Made by a program: the position numbers and the translations under genes
Notes under the pieces: generated by a model
The model's input: only the letters and a program-made list of their open reading frames with translations
What the model was told of the DNA's origin: nothing
Database searches by the model: none
Shown: positions 6,059 through 13,548 of the stretch, piece after piece
Numbering within the stretch: position 1 is the first letter of the stretch
Layout: every line of letters starts with the position of its first letter
Source: CAZNPW01 sp964575185
GTDB taxonomy: Bacteria > Pseudomonadota > Alphaproteobacteria > Rhodobacterales > Rhodobacteraceae
Assembly (NCBI GenBank): GCA_964575185.1
Contig: CAZNPW010000043.1
Span: 1 to 24,749 of the forward strand
Reading direction: 5' to 3'
Length of the DNA stretch: 24,749 bases

Positions 6059-7330
6059 ATGCGCGAGCGGCTGAAGGTCTTCTGGCCGAGGGGTCTTTAC
6101 GGGCGGGCGGCGCTGATCCTGGTCGCGCCGGTGGTCACGATCCTGATGGTCGTCTTCACCGCCTTCGTGCAGCGGCACTACGAGGATGTCTCGCGGCAGA
6201 TGACCGCGGGCGTCGCGGCCGAGATCGCGCTGGTGCTGGCGCGGCCGGACGGGGCGGAGATCGCGCAGGCGCTGGACCTGGGGCTGGTCCGGCCGGCCAG
6301 GGGCCCCGCGCCGCAAGACGGCCGGGTCTGGTGGGACTTCGCCGCGCCGACGGTGATCGCGACCTTCCGGGCAAGCCTGCCGGGGGTGGAGGGGGTGGAC
6401 ATCGCCTCCGACCGGCGGATCGTCCGGCTGCGGGTGGGGGATGCCGACGTGACGGTGCCGCGGCGGCGGGTGGCGGCGGCCAATCCGCACCAGCTCCTCG
6501 TGCTGGCGGGGGCGACGGCGGTGCTGATGACGCTGGTGGCCTTCGTCTTCCTGCGCAACCAGCTGCGGCCGATCCAGAAGCTCGCGCAGGCGGCGGTGGC
6601 CTTCGGGCGCGGGCAGTCGGTGCCCTACCGGCCGCGGGGGGCGGCCGAGATCCGGGCGGCGGGGATGGCCTTCGTCGACATGCGGGCGCGGATCGAGCGG
6701 CAGACCTTCCAGCGGACGATGATGCTGTCGGCGGTCAGCCACGACCTGCGCACGCCGCTGACGCGGCTGCGGCTGGGTCTCGCCATGCTGCCCGAGGACG
6801 AGGACGCCGCCGCGCTGACCCGCGACGTGGCCGAGATGGAGCGGATGGTGGACGGGTTCCTCGCCTATGCGCGGGGAGACGCGACCGAAGCGGCGGTGGC
6901 GACCGACCCGGCAGCGCTGGCGACGCAGGCCGTGGCCGATGCGCGGCGGGCCGGCGGGACGGTGCGGCTGGGCGCGGTGACGGGGGCGGGGACGGTGGCG
7001 CTGCGCCCGGTCGCGGTGCGCCGCGCGCTCGACAACCTGATCGGCAACGCGGTGCGCCACGCGACGACGGCGGTGGTCGAGGTCGCGCTGACCGACCGGG
7101 CGCTGCGGCTGTCGGTCTGCGACGACGGGCCGGGCATCCCGGCGGCGCGGCGTGAGGAGGCGCTGATGCCCTTCGCCCGGCTGGATGCGGCGCGCGACCC
7201 CAACCGCGGCGGGGGCACGGGCCTTGGCCTTGCGATCGCGGCCGACGTGGCGCGCAGCCATGGCGGTACGCTGCGGCTCGGCGACAGCGCGATGGGCGGG
7301 CTGCAGGCGGATATCGTGATCCCGCGGTAG
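6059..7330 (+). CDS. EnvZ-type sensor histidine kinase
   Basis: This is a 423-aa inner-membrane two-component sensor kinase. Membrane segments span about residues 17-38 and 145-165, enclosing a periplasmic sensor region of roughly 105 residues. A HAMP domain (LRNQLRPIQKLAQAA onward) follows, then HisKA with the phosphorylated His228 in SAVSHDLRTPL. The HATPase domain has the N-box DNLIGNAVRHA (325-335), G1 DDGPGI (355-360) and G2 GGGTGLGLAI (384-393). All catalytic motifs are present, so it should be active. The ATG has AAGG 7 nt upstream. No response regulator gene lies next to it: upstream is tRNA-Asn on the opposite strand, downstream is convergent lexA. EnvZ/OmpR-like pairs are usually adjacent in this group, so the partner must lie elsewhere. 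The signal is unknown. Confidence 0.93.
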   Translation: MRERLKVFWPRGLYGRAALILVAPVVTILMVVFTAFVQRHYEDVSRQMTAGVAAEIALVLARPDGAEIAQALDLGLVRPARGPAPQDGRVWWDFAAPTVIATFRASLPGVEGVDIASDRRIVRLRVGDADVTVPRRRVAAANPHQLLVLAGATAVLMTLVAFVFLRNQLRPIQKLAQAAVAFGRGQSVPYRPRGAAEIRAAGMAFVDMRARIERQTFQRTMMLSAVSHDLRTPLTRLRLGLAMLPEDEDAAALTRDVAEMERMVDGFLAYARGDATEAAVATDPAALATQAVADARRAGGTVRLGAVTGAGTVALRPVAVRRALDNLIGNAVRHATTAVVEVALTDRALRLSVCDDGPGIPAARREEALMPFARLDAARDPNRGGGTGLGLAIAADVARSHGGTLRLGDSAMGGLQADIVIPR

Positions 7331-7378
7331 CGTGCGTGACACGGCAGGCGGTGCGCGGTGCGGCGTCGGCCGCGCGCG

Positions 7379-7398
7379 CGGTTCCTTCGAAGGAACCG
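7379..7398. terminator. perfect 20-bp palindrome, left of a pair
   Basis: A perfect 20-bp palindrome with CCTTCGAAGG at the centre lies between the convergent ends of the histidine kinase and lexA. Being symmetrical, it would form a hairpin in either transcript. No T-run follows, so it would be a non-canonical bidirectional terminator, or a site bound by a protein. Confidence 0.55.
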
Positions 7399-7400
7399 GA

Positions 7401-7422
7401 CCGATGTCTTCGAAGACATCGG
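7401..7422. terminator. perfect 22-bp palindrome, right of a pair
   Basis: A perfect 22-bp palindrome centred on TCTTCGAAGA starts 2 nt after the first one. The core TTCGAA is shared and the arms differ (CCGATG here, CGGTT in the first). Two hairpins in tandem between convergent genes fit bidirectional termination. Confidence 0.55.
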
Positions 7423-7476
7423 GGCCGCGCGTGCCGTCCCCGTCGCGCCTTGGGCCGGACGCCGACGGGTCGGTCG

Positions 7477-8163
7477 TCAGTAGCTGCGGATCAGGCCGAC
7501 GAGCTTGCCCTGCACGCGGACGAGGTGGTCGGGGTAGACGCGGGTTTCATAGGCCGGGTTGGCGGCCTCGAGCGCGATCATGCCGCCGCGGCGGCGGAAG
7601 CGTTTCAGCGTCGCCTCCTGATCCTCGACCAGGGCCACGACGATGTCGCCGTTGTCGGCGGTGGTCTGTTCGCGGATCACCACGATGTCGCCGTCGTTGA
7701 TGCCGACCTCGATCATCGAGTCGCCCTTGACCTCCAGCGCGTAGTGCTGGCCCTTGCCCGAGAGCATGGAGCCGGGCACCGCGACGTGGTGGCTGACCTC
7801 GGAGATCGCGGCGATGGGCACGCCGGCGGCGATGCGGCCCATGACGGGGAGTTCCAGCGCGTGGACCGCCGTCACCTCCATCGCGCCGCGGGGCTGGACC
7901 GGGCGGTCGCCGTCGATGACGCGGGGGGTGAAGCCCGGCCTTTCCATCGCCTCGGGCAGCCTGACGATCTCGAGCGCGCGGGCGCGGTGGGCGAGGCGGC
8001 GGATGAAGCCGCGTTCTTCCAGCGCGGTGATGAGACGGTGGATGCCCGACTTCGACCGCAGGTCGAGCGCGAGCTTCATTTCGTCGAAGGATGGCGGGAC
8101 GCCGTCGCGGTCCATCCGGGTCTTGATGAAGTCGAGCAGTTCCAGTTGTTTCCGCGTGAGCAT
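7477..8163 (-). CDS. lexA: LexA repressor, SOS regulator
   Basis: This 228-aa autocleaving repressor has a winged helix at residues 1-65 (MLTRKQLELLDFIKTRM, then RSKSGIHRLITALEERGFI) and an S24 peptidase domain. The self-cleavage bond is Ala113-Gly114 in RIAAGVP. The catalytic Ser149 lies in VKGDSMIEVG and Lys187 in EATLKRF. All needed residues are present. It is known to repress DNA-repair genes until RecA filaments trigger cleavage. An alphaproteobacterial LexA site lies 33-47 nt upstream of the start, so it is autoregulated. It follows moeA on the same strand after a 74-nt gap, an arrangement I recall as common in Rhodobacterales. Twin palindromes downstream separate it from the convergent kinase gene. 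Confidence 0.97.
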   Translation of the reverse strand: MLTRKQLELLDFIKTRMDRDGVPPSFDEMKLALDLRSKSGIHRLITALEERGFIRRLAHRARALEIVRLPEAMERPGFTPRVIDGDRPVQPRGAMEVTAVHALELPVMGRIAAGVPIAAISEVSHHVAVPGSMLSGKGQHYALEVKGDSMIEVGINDGDIVVIREQTTADNGDIVVALVEDQEATLKRFRRRGGMIALEAANPAYETRVYPDHLVRVQGKLVGLIRSY

Positions 8164-8195
8164 CGGCGGCGAACCCCAAACACCGTATGCGTCAT

Positions 8196-8210
8196 GTTCT
8201 GCCTGTGTTC
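8196..8210 (-). promoter_or_regulatory. LexA box (GTTC-N7-GTTC) of lexA
   Basis: GTTC at 8196-8199 and GTTC at 8207-8210 are separated by exactly 7 nt. This direct repeat is the established alphaproteobacterial SOS operator (GAAC-N7-GAAC on the lexA strand). It lies in the 74-nt gap between the moeA stop and the lexA start, so it should mediate lexA autorepression. Confidence 0.85.
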
Positions 8211-8237
8211 CCGGTTTGTGTCAACACCTTCCGCGAC

Positions 8238-9419
8238 TCAGCCTAACGGCAGGTAACCGGCGGCGGTCCCCGCAGGCCGTGCGCCGTCCCCTGCGGGGCG
8301 GACGAGCAGCGCATCGGCTGTGGCCAGCACGGTCAGGAGCGCGGAGTCCTGCCGGTCCAGCGGGGTGATGACGGGTGGCCCGCAGCCGTCGGCGAGCGTG
8401 GCGCGCATGTAGTGCGCGCGGGGGCCGGTCGGACCGACGTCGCAGCCCAGGACCGCGCGGCGGAGGCGGGGGGCGGGGTTGGGGTCGCCCTGCAGCGCGG
8501 CAAGCAGTGGCACGAGGAACAGCCGGGCGCAGACGATCGCGCTGACCGGGTTGCCGGGCAGGCCGAGCAGGATCGCGGCCCCCATGCGCCCGGCCATCAG
8601 CGGCTTGCCGGGGCGCATGGCGATCTTCCAGAAGGCGGGCTGCAGCCCGCGGGCGCGGGCGGCCTGGGCGACGAGGTCGTGGTCGCCGACCGACGCGCCA
8701 CCGATCGTCACCACCACGTCGGCCCCGTCCGCCAGCCCGAAGGCCTGGTCGAGCGCGGGCAGGCTGTCGCGGGCAAGCGGCAGGAGGCGGACGGTCGCGC
8801 CCGCGGCCTCGGCCATGGCGGCGACGGCGAAGCCGTTCGAGGCGATGATCTGGTCGTCGCGCGGGGGCTCGCCCGGCATGACGAGTTCGTCGCCGGTCAT
8901 GATGACGGCGACCTCGGGCGCGCGGGTGACGGGGACGGTCGCGATGTTCATCGCGGCGAGGAGGGCCAGGTCCTGCGGGCGCAGGCGGCGGGGGGAAACG
9001 GCATCGCCCGCGCGGAAATCCTGGCCCGCGGCGCGGATGTGGGGGCCTGCGTCGACCGCGGGGCCGACGGTGAGGTGGTCGTCGTCGCGGCTGGCGTCCT
9101 CCTGCAGGACGATGCGGGTCGCCCCCGGGGGGACCGGCGCGCCGGTGAAGATGCGGACGGCCTGGCCGGGCGCGAGGCGGCCTGCGAAGGCGCGGCCCGC
9201 GACGGCCTCGCCCACCACGGCGAAGGTGGCGCCGGGCGGGGCAGGGCCGGCCACCGCGTAGCCGTCCATCGCGCTGGCCGGAAAGGGCGGCTGGTCGCGG
9301 GTGGCCAGGGCGGGCGCGGGCATCCAGCGCCCGGCGGCGTGGCGCAGGGGCACGGGGACGACCGGCAGCGGCGCGGCGAGCGCGAGGAGCTGCGCCAGCG
9401 CCGCCTCGACCGGGATCAC
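8238..9419 (-). CDS. moeA: molybdopterin molybdenumtransferase MoeA
   Basis: This protein of about 393 residues inserts molybdate into adenylylated molybdopterin to make molybdenum cofactor. The N-terminal PFPASAMDGYAV motif is diagnostic for MoeA domain II. The MoCF-binding core has IMTGDELVMPGEPPRDDQI and the TIGGASVGDHD loop, followed by RPGKPLMAGRMG and LLGLPGNPVSA. The C-terminal domain IV is present. I chose the GTG at 9419: it overlaps the moaC stop as GTGA and has GGGAGG 4 nt upstream. A GTG at 9431 would add four residues. It is translationally coupled to moaC and precedes lexA. MoaC acts early and MoeA last in the same pathway, so the pair makes functional sense. Confidence 0.95.
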   Translation of the reverse strand: MIPVEAALAQLLALAAPLPVVPVPLRHAAGRWMPAPALATRDQPPFPASAMDGYAVAGPAPPGATFAVVGEAVAGRAFAGRLAPGQAVRIFTGAPVPPGATRIVLQEDASRDDDHLTVGPAVDAGPHIRAAGQDFRAGDAVSPRRLRPQDLALLAAMNIATVPVTRAPEVAVIMTGDELVMPGEPPRDDQIIASNGFAVAAMAEAAGATVRLLPLARDSLPALDQAFGLADGADVVVTIGGASVGDHDLVAQAARARGLQPAFWKIAMRPGKPLMAGRMGAAILLGLPGNPVSAIVCARLFLVPLLAALQGDPNPAPRLRRAVLGCDVGPTGPRAHYMRATLADGCGPPVITPLDRQDSALLTVLATADALLVRPAGDGARPAGTAAGYLPLG

Positions 9420-9886
9420 GGTGCCTCCCACCGGCCCGAGGCGCCGCCGTCCTTGAAGGTCAGGCGCACCGCCTCGATCACCATGCCGCGCTCGACCGCC
9501 TTCAGCATGTCGTAGACGGTCAGGCAGGCGACGGTGACGGCGGTCAGCGCCTCCATCTCCACCCCCGTGGGGCCGGTGGTGGCGACGGTCGCGGTCACGC
9601 GGAGGCCGGGCAGGCTGTCGTCGGGGGCGAGGTCGACCGTCACCTTCGTCAGCGGCAGCGGGTGGCAGAGCGGGATCAGGTCGGCGGTGCGCTTGGCGGC
9701 CATGATGCCGGCGAGGCGGGCGACGCCCGTGACGTCGCCCTTCTTCGCCCCGCCTTGCGTCGCGAGCGCGAGGGTCGCCGCGGTCATCCGCACCGCGCCG
9801 GTGGCGGTGGCGGTGCGGTGCGTGGCGGGCTTGGCCGAGACGTCGACCATCCGCGCGCGTCCGCCGTCGTCGAAATGGGTCAGCAT
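9416..9886 (-). CDS. moaC: cyclic pyranopterin monophosphate synthase MoaC
   Basis: This 156-aa enzyme converts the MoaA product to cyclic pyranopterin monophosphate in the first stage of molybdenum cofactor synthesis. Diagnostic segments are MVDVSAKPATHRTA near the N-terminus, the active-site DLIPLCHPLPLT, GVEMEALTAV and the C-terminal YDMLKAVE. Length matches the family (about 155-160). The ATG shares one base with the trpC stop (TAATG), and its own stop overlaps the moeA GTG, so trpC, moaC and moeA are translationally coupled. MoaA is not in the window. Confidence 0.96.
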   Translation of the reverse strand: MLTHFDDGGRARMVDVSAKPATHRTATATGAVRMTAATLALATQGGAKKGDVTGVARLAGIMAAKRTADLIPLCHPLPLTKVTVDLAPDDSLPGLRVTATVATTGPTGVEMEALTAVTVACLTVYDMLKAVERGMVIEAVRLTFKDGGASGRWEAP

Positions 9887-10695
9887 TACCCCCCCTGCGC
9901 GGTCAGCGGTCGCGCGAGGATCGCGCGCGTCGCCGCCGCCACGTCGGCCTGCCGCATCAGGCTTTCGCCGATCAGGAAGCAGCGCGCGCCGTAGGCGGCG
10001 AGGTCGGCGAGGTCCTCGGGGGTCGACAGGCCCGATTCCGCGACGATGAGCCGGTCCTCGGGCACGCGGCGGGCGAGCCTGCGGGTGGTGTCGAGGTCGA
10101 CCGCGAAGCTGTGCAGGTCGCGGTTGTTGATCCCGATCAGCGGGCTGCGCAGCGCCATCGCGCGGTCGAGCTCGGCGCGGTCGTGCACCTCGATCAGGAC
10201 GTCCATGCCCAAGCCGGTCGCCGCGGCCTCGAGTTCGGCCGCCTGGGCGTCCGACAGCGAGGCCATGATGAGGAGCACGCAGTCGGCCTGCAGCGCGCGG
10301 GATTCGGCCACCTGCCAGGGGTCGTAGAGGAAGTCCTTGCGCAGAAGCGGCAGGTCGACCGCCGCCGCCACCGCCGGAAGGAAGGCGTCGTCGCCCTGGA
10401 AGTGGGGCGCGTCGGTCAGGACCGACAGGCAGGTGGCCCCACCCTCGGCATAGGCGCGGGCGAGCGCCGGGGGGTCGAAGTCGGCGCGGATCAGGCCGCG
10501 GGAGGGGCTGGCCTTCTTGATCTCGGCGATCAGGCCGTAGCCGGTGACGGCGGCGCGGCGCAGGGCGGTGGCGAAGCCGCGCGGCGCGGGGGCGGCGCGG
10601 GCGGCCTCCTCCAGCTCCGCCAGCGGGCGGGCGGCCTTGCGGGCGGCGGTGTCGGCCAGCTTGGCGGCGCGGATCTGGTCGAGGATCGTGGTCAT
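9886..10695 (-). CDS. trpC: indole-3-glycerol phosphate synthase TrpC
   Basis: This 269-aa TIM-barrel enzyme closes CdRP to indole-3-glycerol phosphate in tryptophan synthesis. Catalytic residues visible are Glu58 and Lys60 in AEIKKASPSRG, Lys120 in LLRKDFLYDPWQV, Glu169 in VLIEVHD, INNRDL at 189-194, and the phosphate-binding AESGL and GESLMR loops. It is a free TrpC, not fused to TrpF. The start has no strong ribosome binding site, being preceded by a C-run on the coding strand. Normally trpG and trpD lie upstream in this group, but here tRNA-Pro does, so the operon has been separated from trpGD. It leads into moaC through a TAATG overlap. Confidence 0.97.
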   Translation of the reverse strand: MTTILDQIRAAKLADTAARKAARPLAELEEAARAAPAPRGFATALRRAAVTGYGLIAEIKKASPSRGLIRADFDPPALARAYAEGGATCLSVLTDAPHFQGDDAFLPAVAAAVDLPLLRKDFLYDPWQVAESRALQADCVLLIMASLSDAQAAELEAAATGLGMDVLIEVHDRAELDRAMALRSPLIGINNRDLHSFAVDLDTTRRLARRVPEDRLIVAESGLSTPEDLADLAAYGARCFLIGESLMRQADVAAATRAILARPLTAQGG

Positions 10696-10734
10696 GGGGG
10701 GGATGTAGCCCGGGGCCGCGGGCAGGGAAAGGCA

Positions 10735-10811
10735 TGGTCGGGGCGAGAAGATTCGAACTTCCGACCTACGGTACCCAAAACCGTCGCGCTACCAGACTGC
10801 GCTACGCCCCG
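10735..10811 (-). tRNA. tRNA-Pro (anticodon UGG)
   Basis: The minus strand folds as a cloverleaf: acceptor CGGGGCG with CGCCCCG, D-arm GCGCAGTCTGGTAGCGC, anticodon stem ACGGT/ACCGT around loop TTTGGGT (anticodon TGG), T-arm GTTCGAATC, discriminator A and encoded CCA at 10737-10735. Length is 77 nt with CCA. It lies between the DUF192 gene and trpC. Confidence 0.95.
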
Positions 10812-10851
10812 TCGGCCCGGCGATACACCGCCGGCCCGGTGGCGCAAAGCC

Positions 10852-11319
10852 CTATTCGCAGGGCCAGGCGGCGGTCGCCTGGGGGATCGCGGGGTGGCGC
10901 AGGACCGCGCCGGGGCCGATGCCGAGCTGCCGTGCGAGCCCGCCGTTGATCTCGAGCACGAACTGCACGCCGTCGCCGCCGTCGATCGGCGTGCGGTCGA
11001 GCGGCACCGCGTTCTCGTATACGCGGGTGACGGTGCCGGTCCTGTCCATGAAGATCATGTCGAGCGGGATCAGCGTGTTCTCCATCCAGAAGCTCGCCCG
11101 GCGGGGGGTTTCGTAGACGAAGAGCATCCCGGCGCTCGAGGCGAGTTCGGGCCGCTGCATCAGGCCGCGGGCGCGTTCGGCGGCGTCGTCCGCGATCTCG
11201 ACCGAGAACCGCGAGACCGACCCGGCCCCCCGCACCTCCGCCACCTCGGGCACGCAGGCCGCGGCGGCGGAGCCCGCCATCAGCCCGACGAGGACGAGGA
11301 TTTGACCGCTGAGTCCCAT
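10852..11319 (-). CDS. secreted DUF192 protein
   Basis: This 155-aa protein has an N-terminal signal sequence (hydrophobic ILVLVGLMAGSAAAA, cleavage before about Cys22) and a DUF192 beta-barrel. Family motifs are AERARGLMQRPELASSAGMLFVY, SFWMENTLIPLDMIFMD and VPLDRTPIDG. The function of DUF192 is not established. A Cys right after AAA could suggest a lipoprotein, but the usual Leu at -3 is missing. Its start overlaps the 3' end of the cold-shock gene by 40 nt, so the two are probably co-transcribed, a pairing I recall as common in Rhodobacterales. Confidence 0.88.
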   Translation of the reverse strand: MGLSGQILVLVGLMAGSAAAACVPEVAEVRGAGSVSRFSVEIADDAAERARGLMQRPELASSAGMLFVYETPRRASFWMENTLIPLDMIFMDRTGTVTRVYENAVPLDRTPIDGGDGVQFVLEINGGLARQLGIGPGAVLRHPAIPQATAAWPCE

Positions 11320-11822
11320 GACACCACCTGCACCGCCATGTGGCCGCGGCGGCCCTCCATGATGCGCAGCGCCACCGCCTCGCCGGGGGCGAGATCCGCC
11401 AGGCCCGACTGCCGCAGCACCTCGATATGGATGAACACGTCCTCCGGCCGCCCGAAGACATTGGCAAAGCCGAAACCCTTGCCCTTGTCAAACCATTTGA
11501 CGCGCGCCGGTTCGAGCGGGCGGGCCGCGATGGCCTCGGCCGTCAGCTGGGCGGCGTCGTCGTGCAGCGGAAAGGCCCCGGGTTCGGGGGCGGCGATGTG
11601 CAGCACCTCGGACGCCTGGACGCCGCGCGGGGTCTGCTGCACGGCGACCGAGATGCGCGCGCCGTCGGCGACCGATCCCTGGCCGAAGTTGCGCAGGACG
11701 TTGGCATGCAGGAGGATGTCGGGACCGCCCTCGTCGCTGACGATGAAGCCGAACCCCTTGACGGGGTCGAACCATTTCACGCGCCCGGCCATGGTGTGCA
11801 CCAGGGGCTTGTCTTCCTGCAT
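11280..11822 (-). CDS. cold-shock protein with two CSD domains
   Basis: This 180-aa cytoplasmic protein has two cold-shock (OB-fold) domains that bind single-stranded nucleic acid. Domain one (about 11-75) has RVKWFDPVKGFGFIVSDEG and DILLHANVL. Domain two (about 104-172) has RVKWFDKGKGFGFANV and EDVFIHIEVLR. Both carry the RNP1 and RNP2 aromatic residues. An Ala/Glu-rich linker joins them and the C-terminus ends in a Ser run. It starts at ATG 11822; an internal ATG at 11792 would also retain both domains but has no binding site. Its end overlaps the DUF192 gene by 40 nt. The double-domain form is typical of alphaproteobacteria. Confidence 0.93.
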   Translation of the reverse strand: MQEDKPLVHTMAGRVKWFDPVKGFGFIVSDEGGPDILLHANVLRNFGQGSVADGARISVAVQQTPRGVQASEVLHIAAPEPGAFPLHDDAAQLTAEAIAARPLEPARVKWFDKGKGFGFANVFGRPEDVFIHIEVLRQSGLADLAPGEAVALRIMEGRRGHMAVQVVSWDSAVKSSSSSG

Positions 11823-11896
11823 CGTCAGGACCGATCCCCCGCTCGACCTTCGCCTTCACTGTGCGGTGACGCGGGACGCGGGTTCAAGGCAGGGAT

Positions 11897-11926
11897 TCCA
11901 TACGTAAGCGTGGATTGCCGATCCAA
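11897..11926 (-). promoter_or_regulatory. weak candidate promoter of the cold-shock gene
   Basis: On the minus strand TTGGAT (11926-11921) is followed after 18 nt by TATGGA (11902-11897). It lies about 75 nt upstream of the start, leaving room for a leader, which cold-shock genes often have. The match is partial. Confidence 0.3.
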
Positions 11927-11980
11927 TCCGGCCGCAGGCGTCCGGTTCCCGCCGCCCCATCCGCCGTGCCGGCGCGGGCC

Positions 11981-12598
11981 TCAGGGGTAGAGCCGCGTCA
12001 CCTGCCAGTCGCCGCCCGCGCGGGTCCAGCGGAACCGGTCGTGCAGGCGCCCCTCGCCGTCGGCCCAGAACTCGATCTCGGCGGGCAGGATGCGGTAGCC
12101 GCCCCAGTGCGGCGGGCGCGGCGGGGTGTCGCCGAAGCGCGCCGCCACCTCCGCGGTGCGGTCCATGAGCACCTGCCGCGACGCGAGCGGCTGCGACTGC
12201 AGGCTGGCCCAGGCACCCTGGCGGTTCAGCAGGCCGCGCGAGGCATAGTAGGCGTCGGCCTGCGCCGCGCCCGCCCGTTCGACCCGCCCGCGGACGCGGA
12301 CCTGCCGCCGCAGCGATTTCCAGTGGAAGGCGATGGCCGCGACGCCCGCGCCGTCGAGCTCGCGCCCCTTGCGGCTGTGGTGGTTGGTGAAGAAGGTGAA
12401 GGCGTCGTCCTCGATCCGGCGCAGAAGGACGATGCGGACGTTCGGCAGGCCGTCCGCGTCGACGGTGGCGAGCGCCACGGCATCGGGGTCGTTGGCCTCG
12501 GTCTCCTGCGCCCGGGCATACCAGGCGCGGGCCAGCGCGAAGGGGTCGTCTCCGGCGAAAATCCCCGTCCGGTCCGTGCTTTGGTCGATCACCGCCAT
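11981..12598 (-). CDS. pdxH: pyridoxamine 5'-phosphate oxidase
   Basis: This 205-aa FMN enzyme oxidises pyridoxine or pyridoxamine 5'-phosphate to pyridoxal phosphate. FMN-binding segments are NVRIVLLRRI, FTFFTNHHSRKG and AIAFHWKSLRRQVRVRGRVE. The substrate-binding block is GAWASLQSQPLASR, with PPHWGGYRI, EFWADGEGRLHDR and the closing WQVTRLYP (RLAP or RLxP in the family). Length matches the family. It is transcribed divergently from fabI with a 101-nt gap that must contain both promoters. Nothing unusual was seen. Confidence 0.96.
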   Translation of the reverse strand: MAVIDQSTDRTGIFAGDDPFALARAWYARAQETEANDPDAVALATVDADGLPNVRIVLLRRIEDDAFTFFTNHHSRKGRELDGAGVAAIAFHWKSLRRQVRVRGRVERAGAAQADAYYASRGLLNRQGAWASLQSQPLASRQVLMDRTAEVAARFGDTPPRPPHWGGYRILPAEIEFWADGEGRLHDRFRWTRAGGDWQVTRLYP

Positions 12599-12699
12599 GC
12601 CGCCCCCCGCTGTGCCGCCATGTCACGGGGCCGCTTGCCGCCCCCCGCCGCTTGGCCTATGCCTGCCGCAGGGATCACGCAAGACGGCAGGGGCGACGC

Positions 12700-13548
12700 A
12701 TGGCTGAGGGCTCCGGGGGCGGACTTCTGGCGGGCAGGCGCGGCCTTATCATGGGGCTGGCGAACGACAAGTCCATCGCCTGGGGGATCGCGAAGTGCTG
12801 CGCCGACCAGGGGGCGAGCCTCGCGTTTTCCTATCAGGGCGAGGCGCTGAAGAAGCGGGTCGCGCCACTCGCGGCGAGCATCGGCAGCGATTTTCTCGCC
12901 GAATGCGACGTGGCGGACGAGGGCAGCCTCGACCGGCTGTTCGCCGACATCGGCGCGCGCTGGGGATCGCTCGACTTCGTGGTCCATGCGATCGGGTTTT
13001 CGGACAAGAACGAATTGCGCGGGCGGTATGTCGACACCTCGGCCGCGAACTTCCGCACGACGATGGACATCTCGGTCTATTCCTTCACCGCCGTCTGCCG
13101 CCGCGCGGCGGCGATGATGCCCGCGGGCGGGTCGCTGCTGACGCTGACCTACTACGGGGCCGAGAAGGTCATGCCGCATTACAACGTGATGGGGCTGGCC
13201 AAGGCGGCGCTCGAGACGAGCGTGCAGTACATCGCCGAGGACCTGGGGAAGGGCGGCATCCGGGTCAACGCGATCAGCGCGGGTCCGATCAAGACGCTGG
13301 CCGCAAGCGGGATCGGCGACTTCCGCTACATCATGCGGTGGAACGAGCTGAACTCGCCGCTGCGGCGCAACGTGACGCAGGAGGAGGTGGGCAAGGCGGC
13401 GCTCTACCTTCTGTCCGACCTCGGCTCGGGGACGACGGGGGAGGTGCTGCATGTGGATGCGGGCTATCACGTCGTGGGGATGAAGGCGGTGGACGCGCCC
13501 GACATCGACGTGGTGACGGCGCGGGCGCAGAAGGCGGGCGGGGAATGA
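12700..13548 (+). CDS. fabI: enoyl-[acyl-carrier-protein] reductase FabI
   Basis: This 282-aa NADH-dependent reductase performs the last step of fatty acid elongation. The Rossmann start is GRRGLIMGLANDKSIAWGIA, then HAIGFSDKNELRGRY, and the catalytic pair is Tyr161 and Lys168 in YNVMGLAKAAL, with the upstream YYGAEK matching FabI. RVNAISAGPIKTLAASGI follows. These mark it as FabI rather than FabG. I chose ATG 12700, preceded by CAGGGGCG; the frame is open back to an ATG at 12652 but that part does not look translated. The stop overlaps a small downstream reading frame as ATGA. Confidence 0.96.
   Translation: MAEGSGGGLLAGRRGLIMGLANDKSIAWGIAKCCADQGASLAFSYQGEALKKRVAPLAASIGSDFLAECDVADEGSLDRLFADIGARWGSLDFVVHAIGFSDKNELRGRYVDTSAANFRTTMDISVYSFTAVCRRAAAMMPAGGSLLTLTYYGAEKVMPHYNVMGLAKAALETSVQYIAEDLGKGGIRVNAISAGPIKTLAASGIGDFRYIMRWNELNSPLRRNVTQEEVGKAALYLLSDLGSGTTGEVLHVDAGYHVVGMKAVDAPDIDVVTARAQKAGGE

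Noticed and set aside
9416..10735. 439-codon frame that would fuse an N-terminal extension to MoaC
   Set aside because: The part upstream of 9886 is the wrong frame of trpC and has no protein-like sequence; MoaC begins at the TAATG overlap.
11249..11264. Lipobox in the DUF192 protein
   Set aside because: Cys follows AAA without Leu at -3, so ordinary signal peptidase I cleavage is as likely.
10111..11907. 598-codon open frame on the plus strand
   Set aside because: It crosses trpC, tRNA-Pro, the DUF192 gene and the cold-shock gene on the other strand, all with clear motifs.
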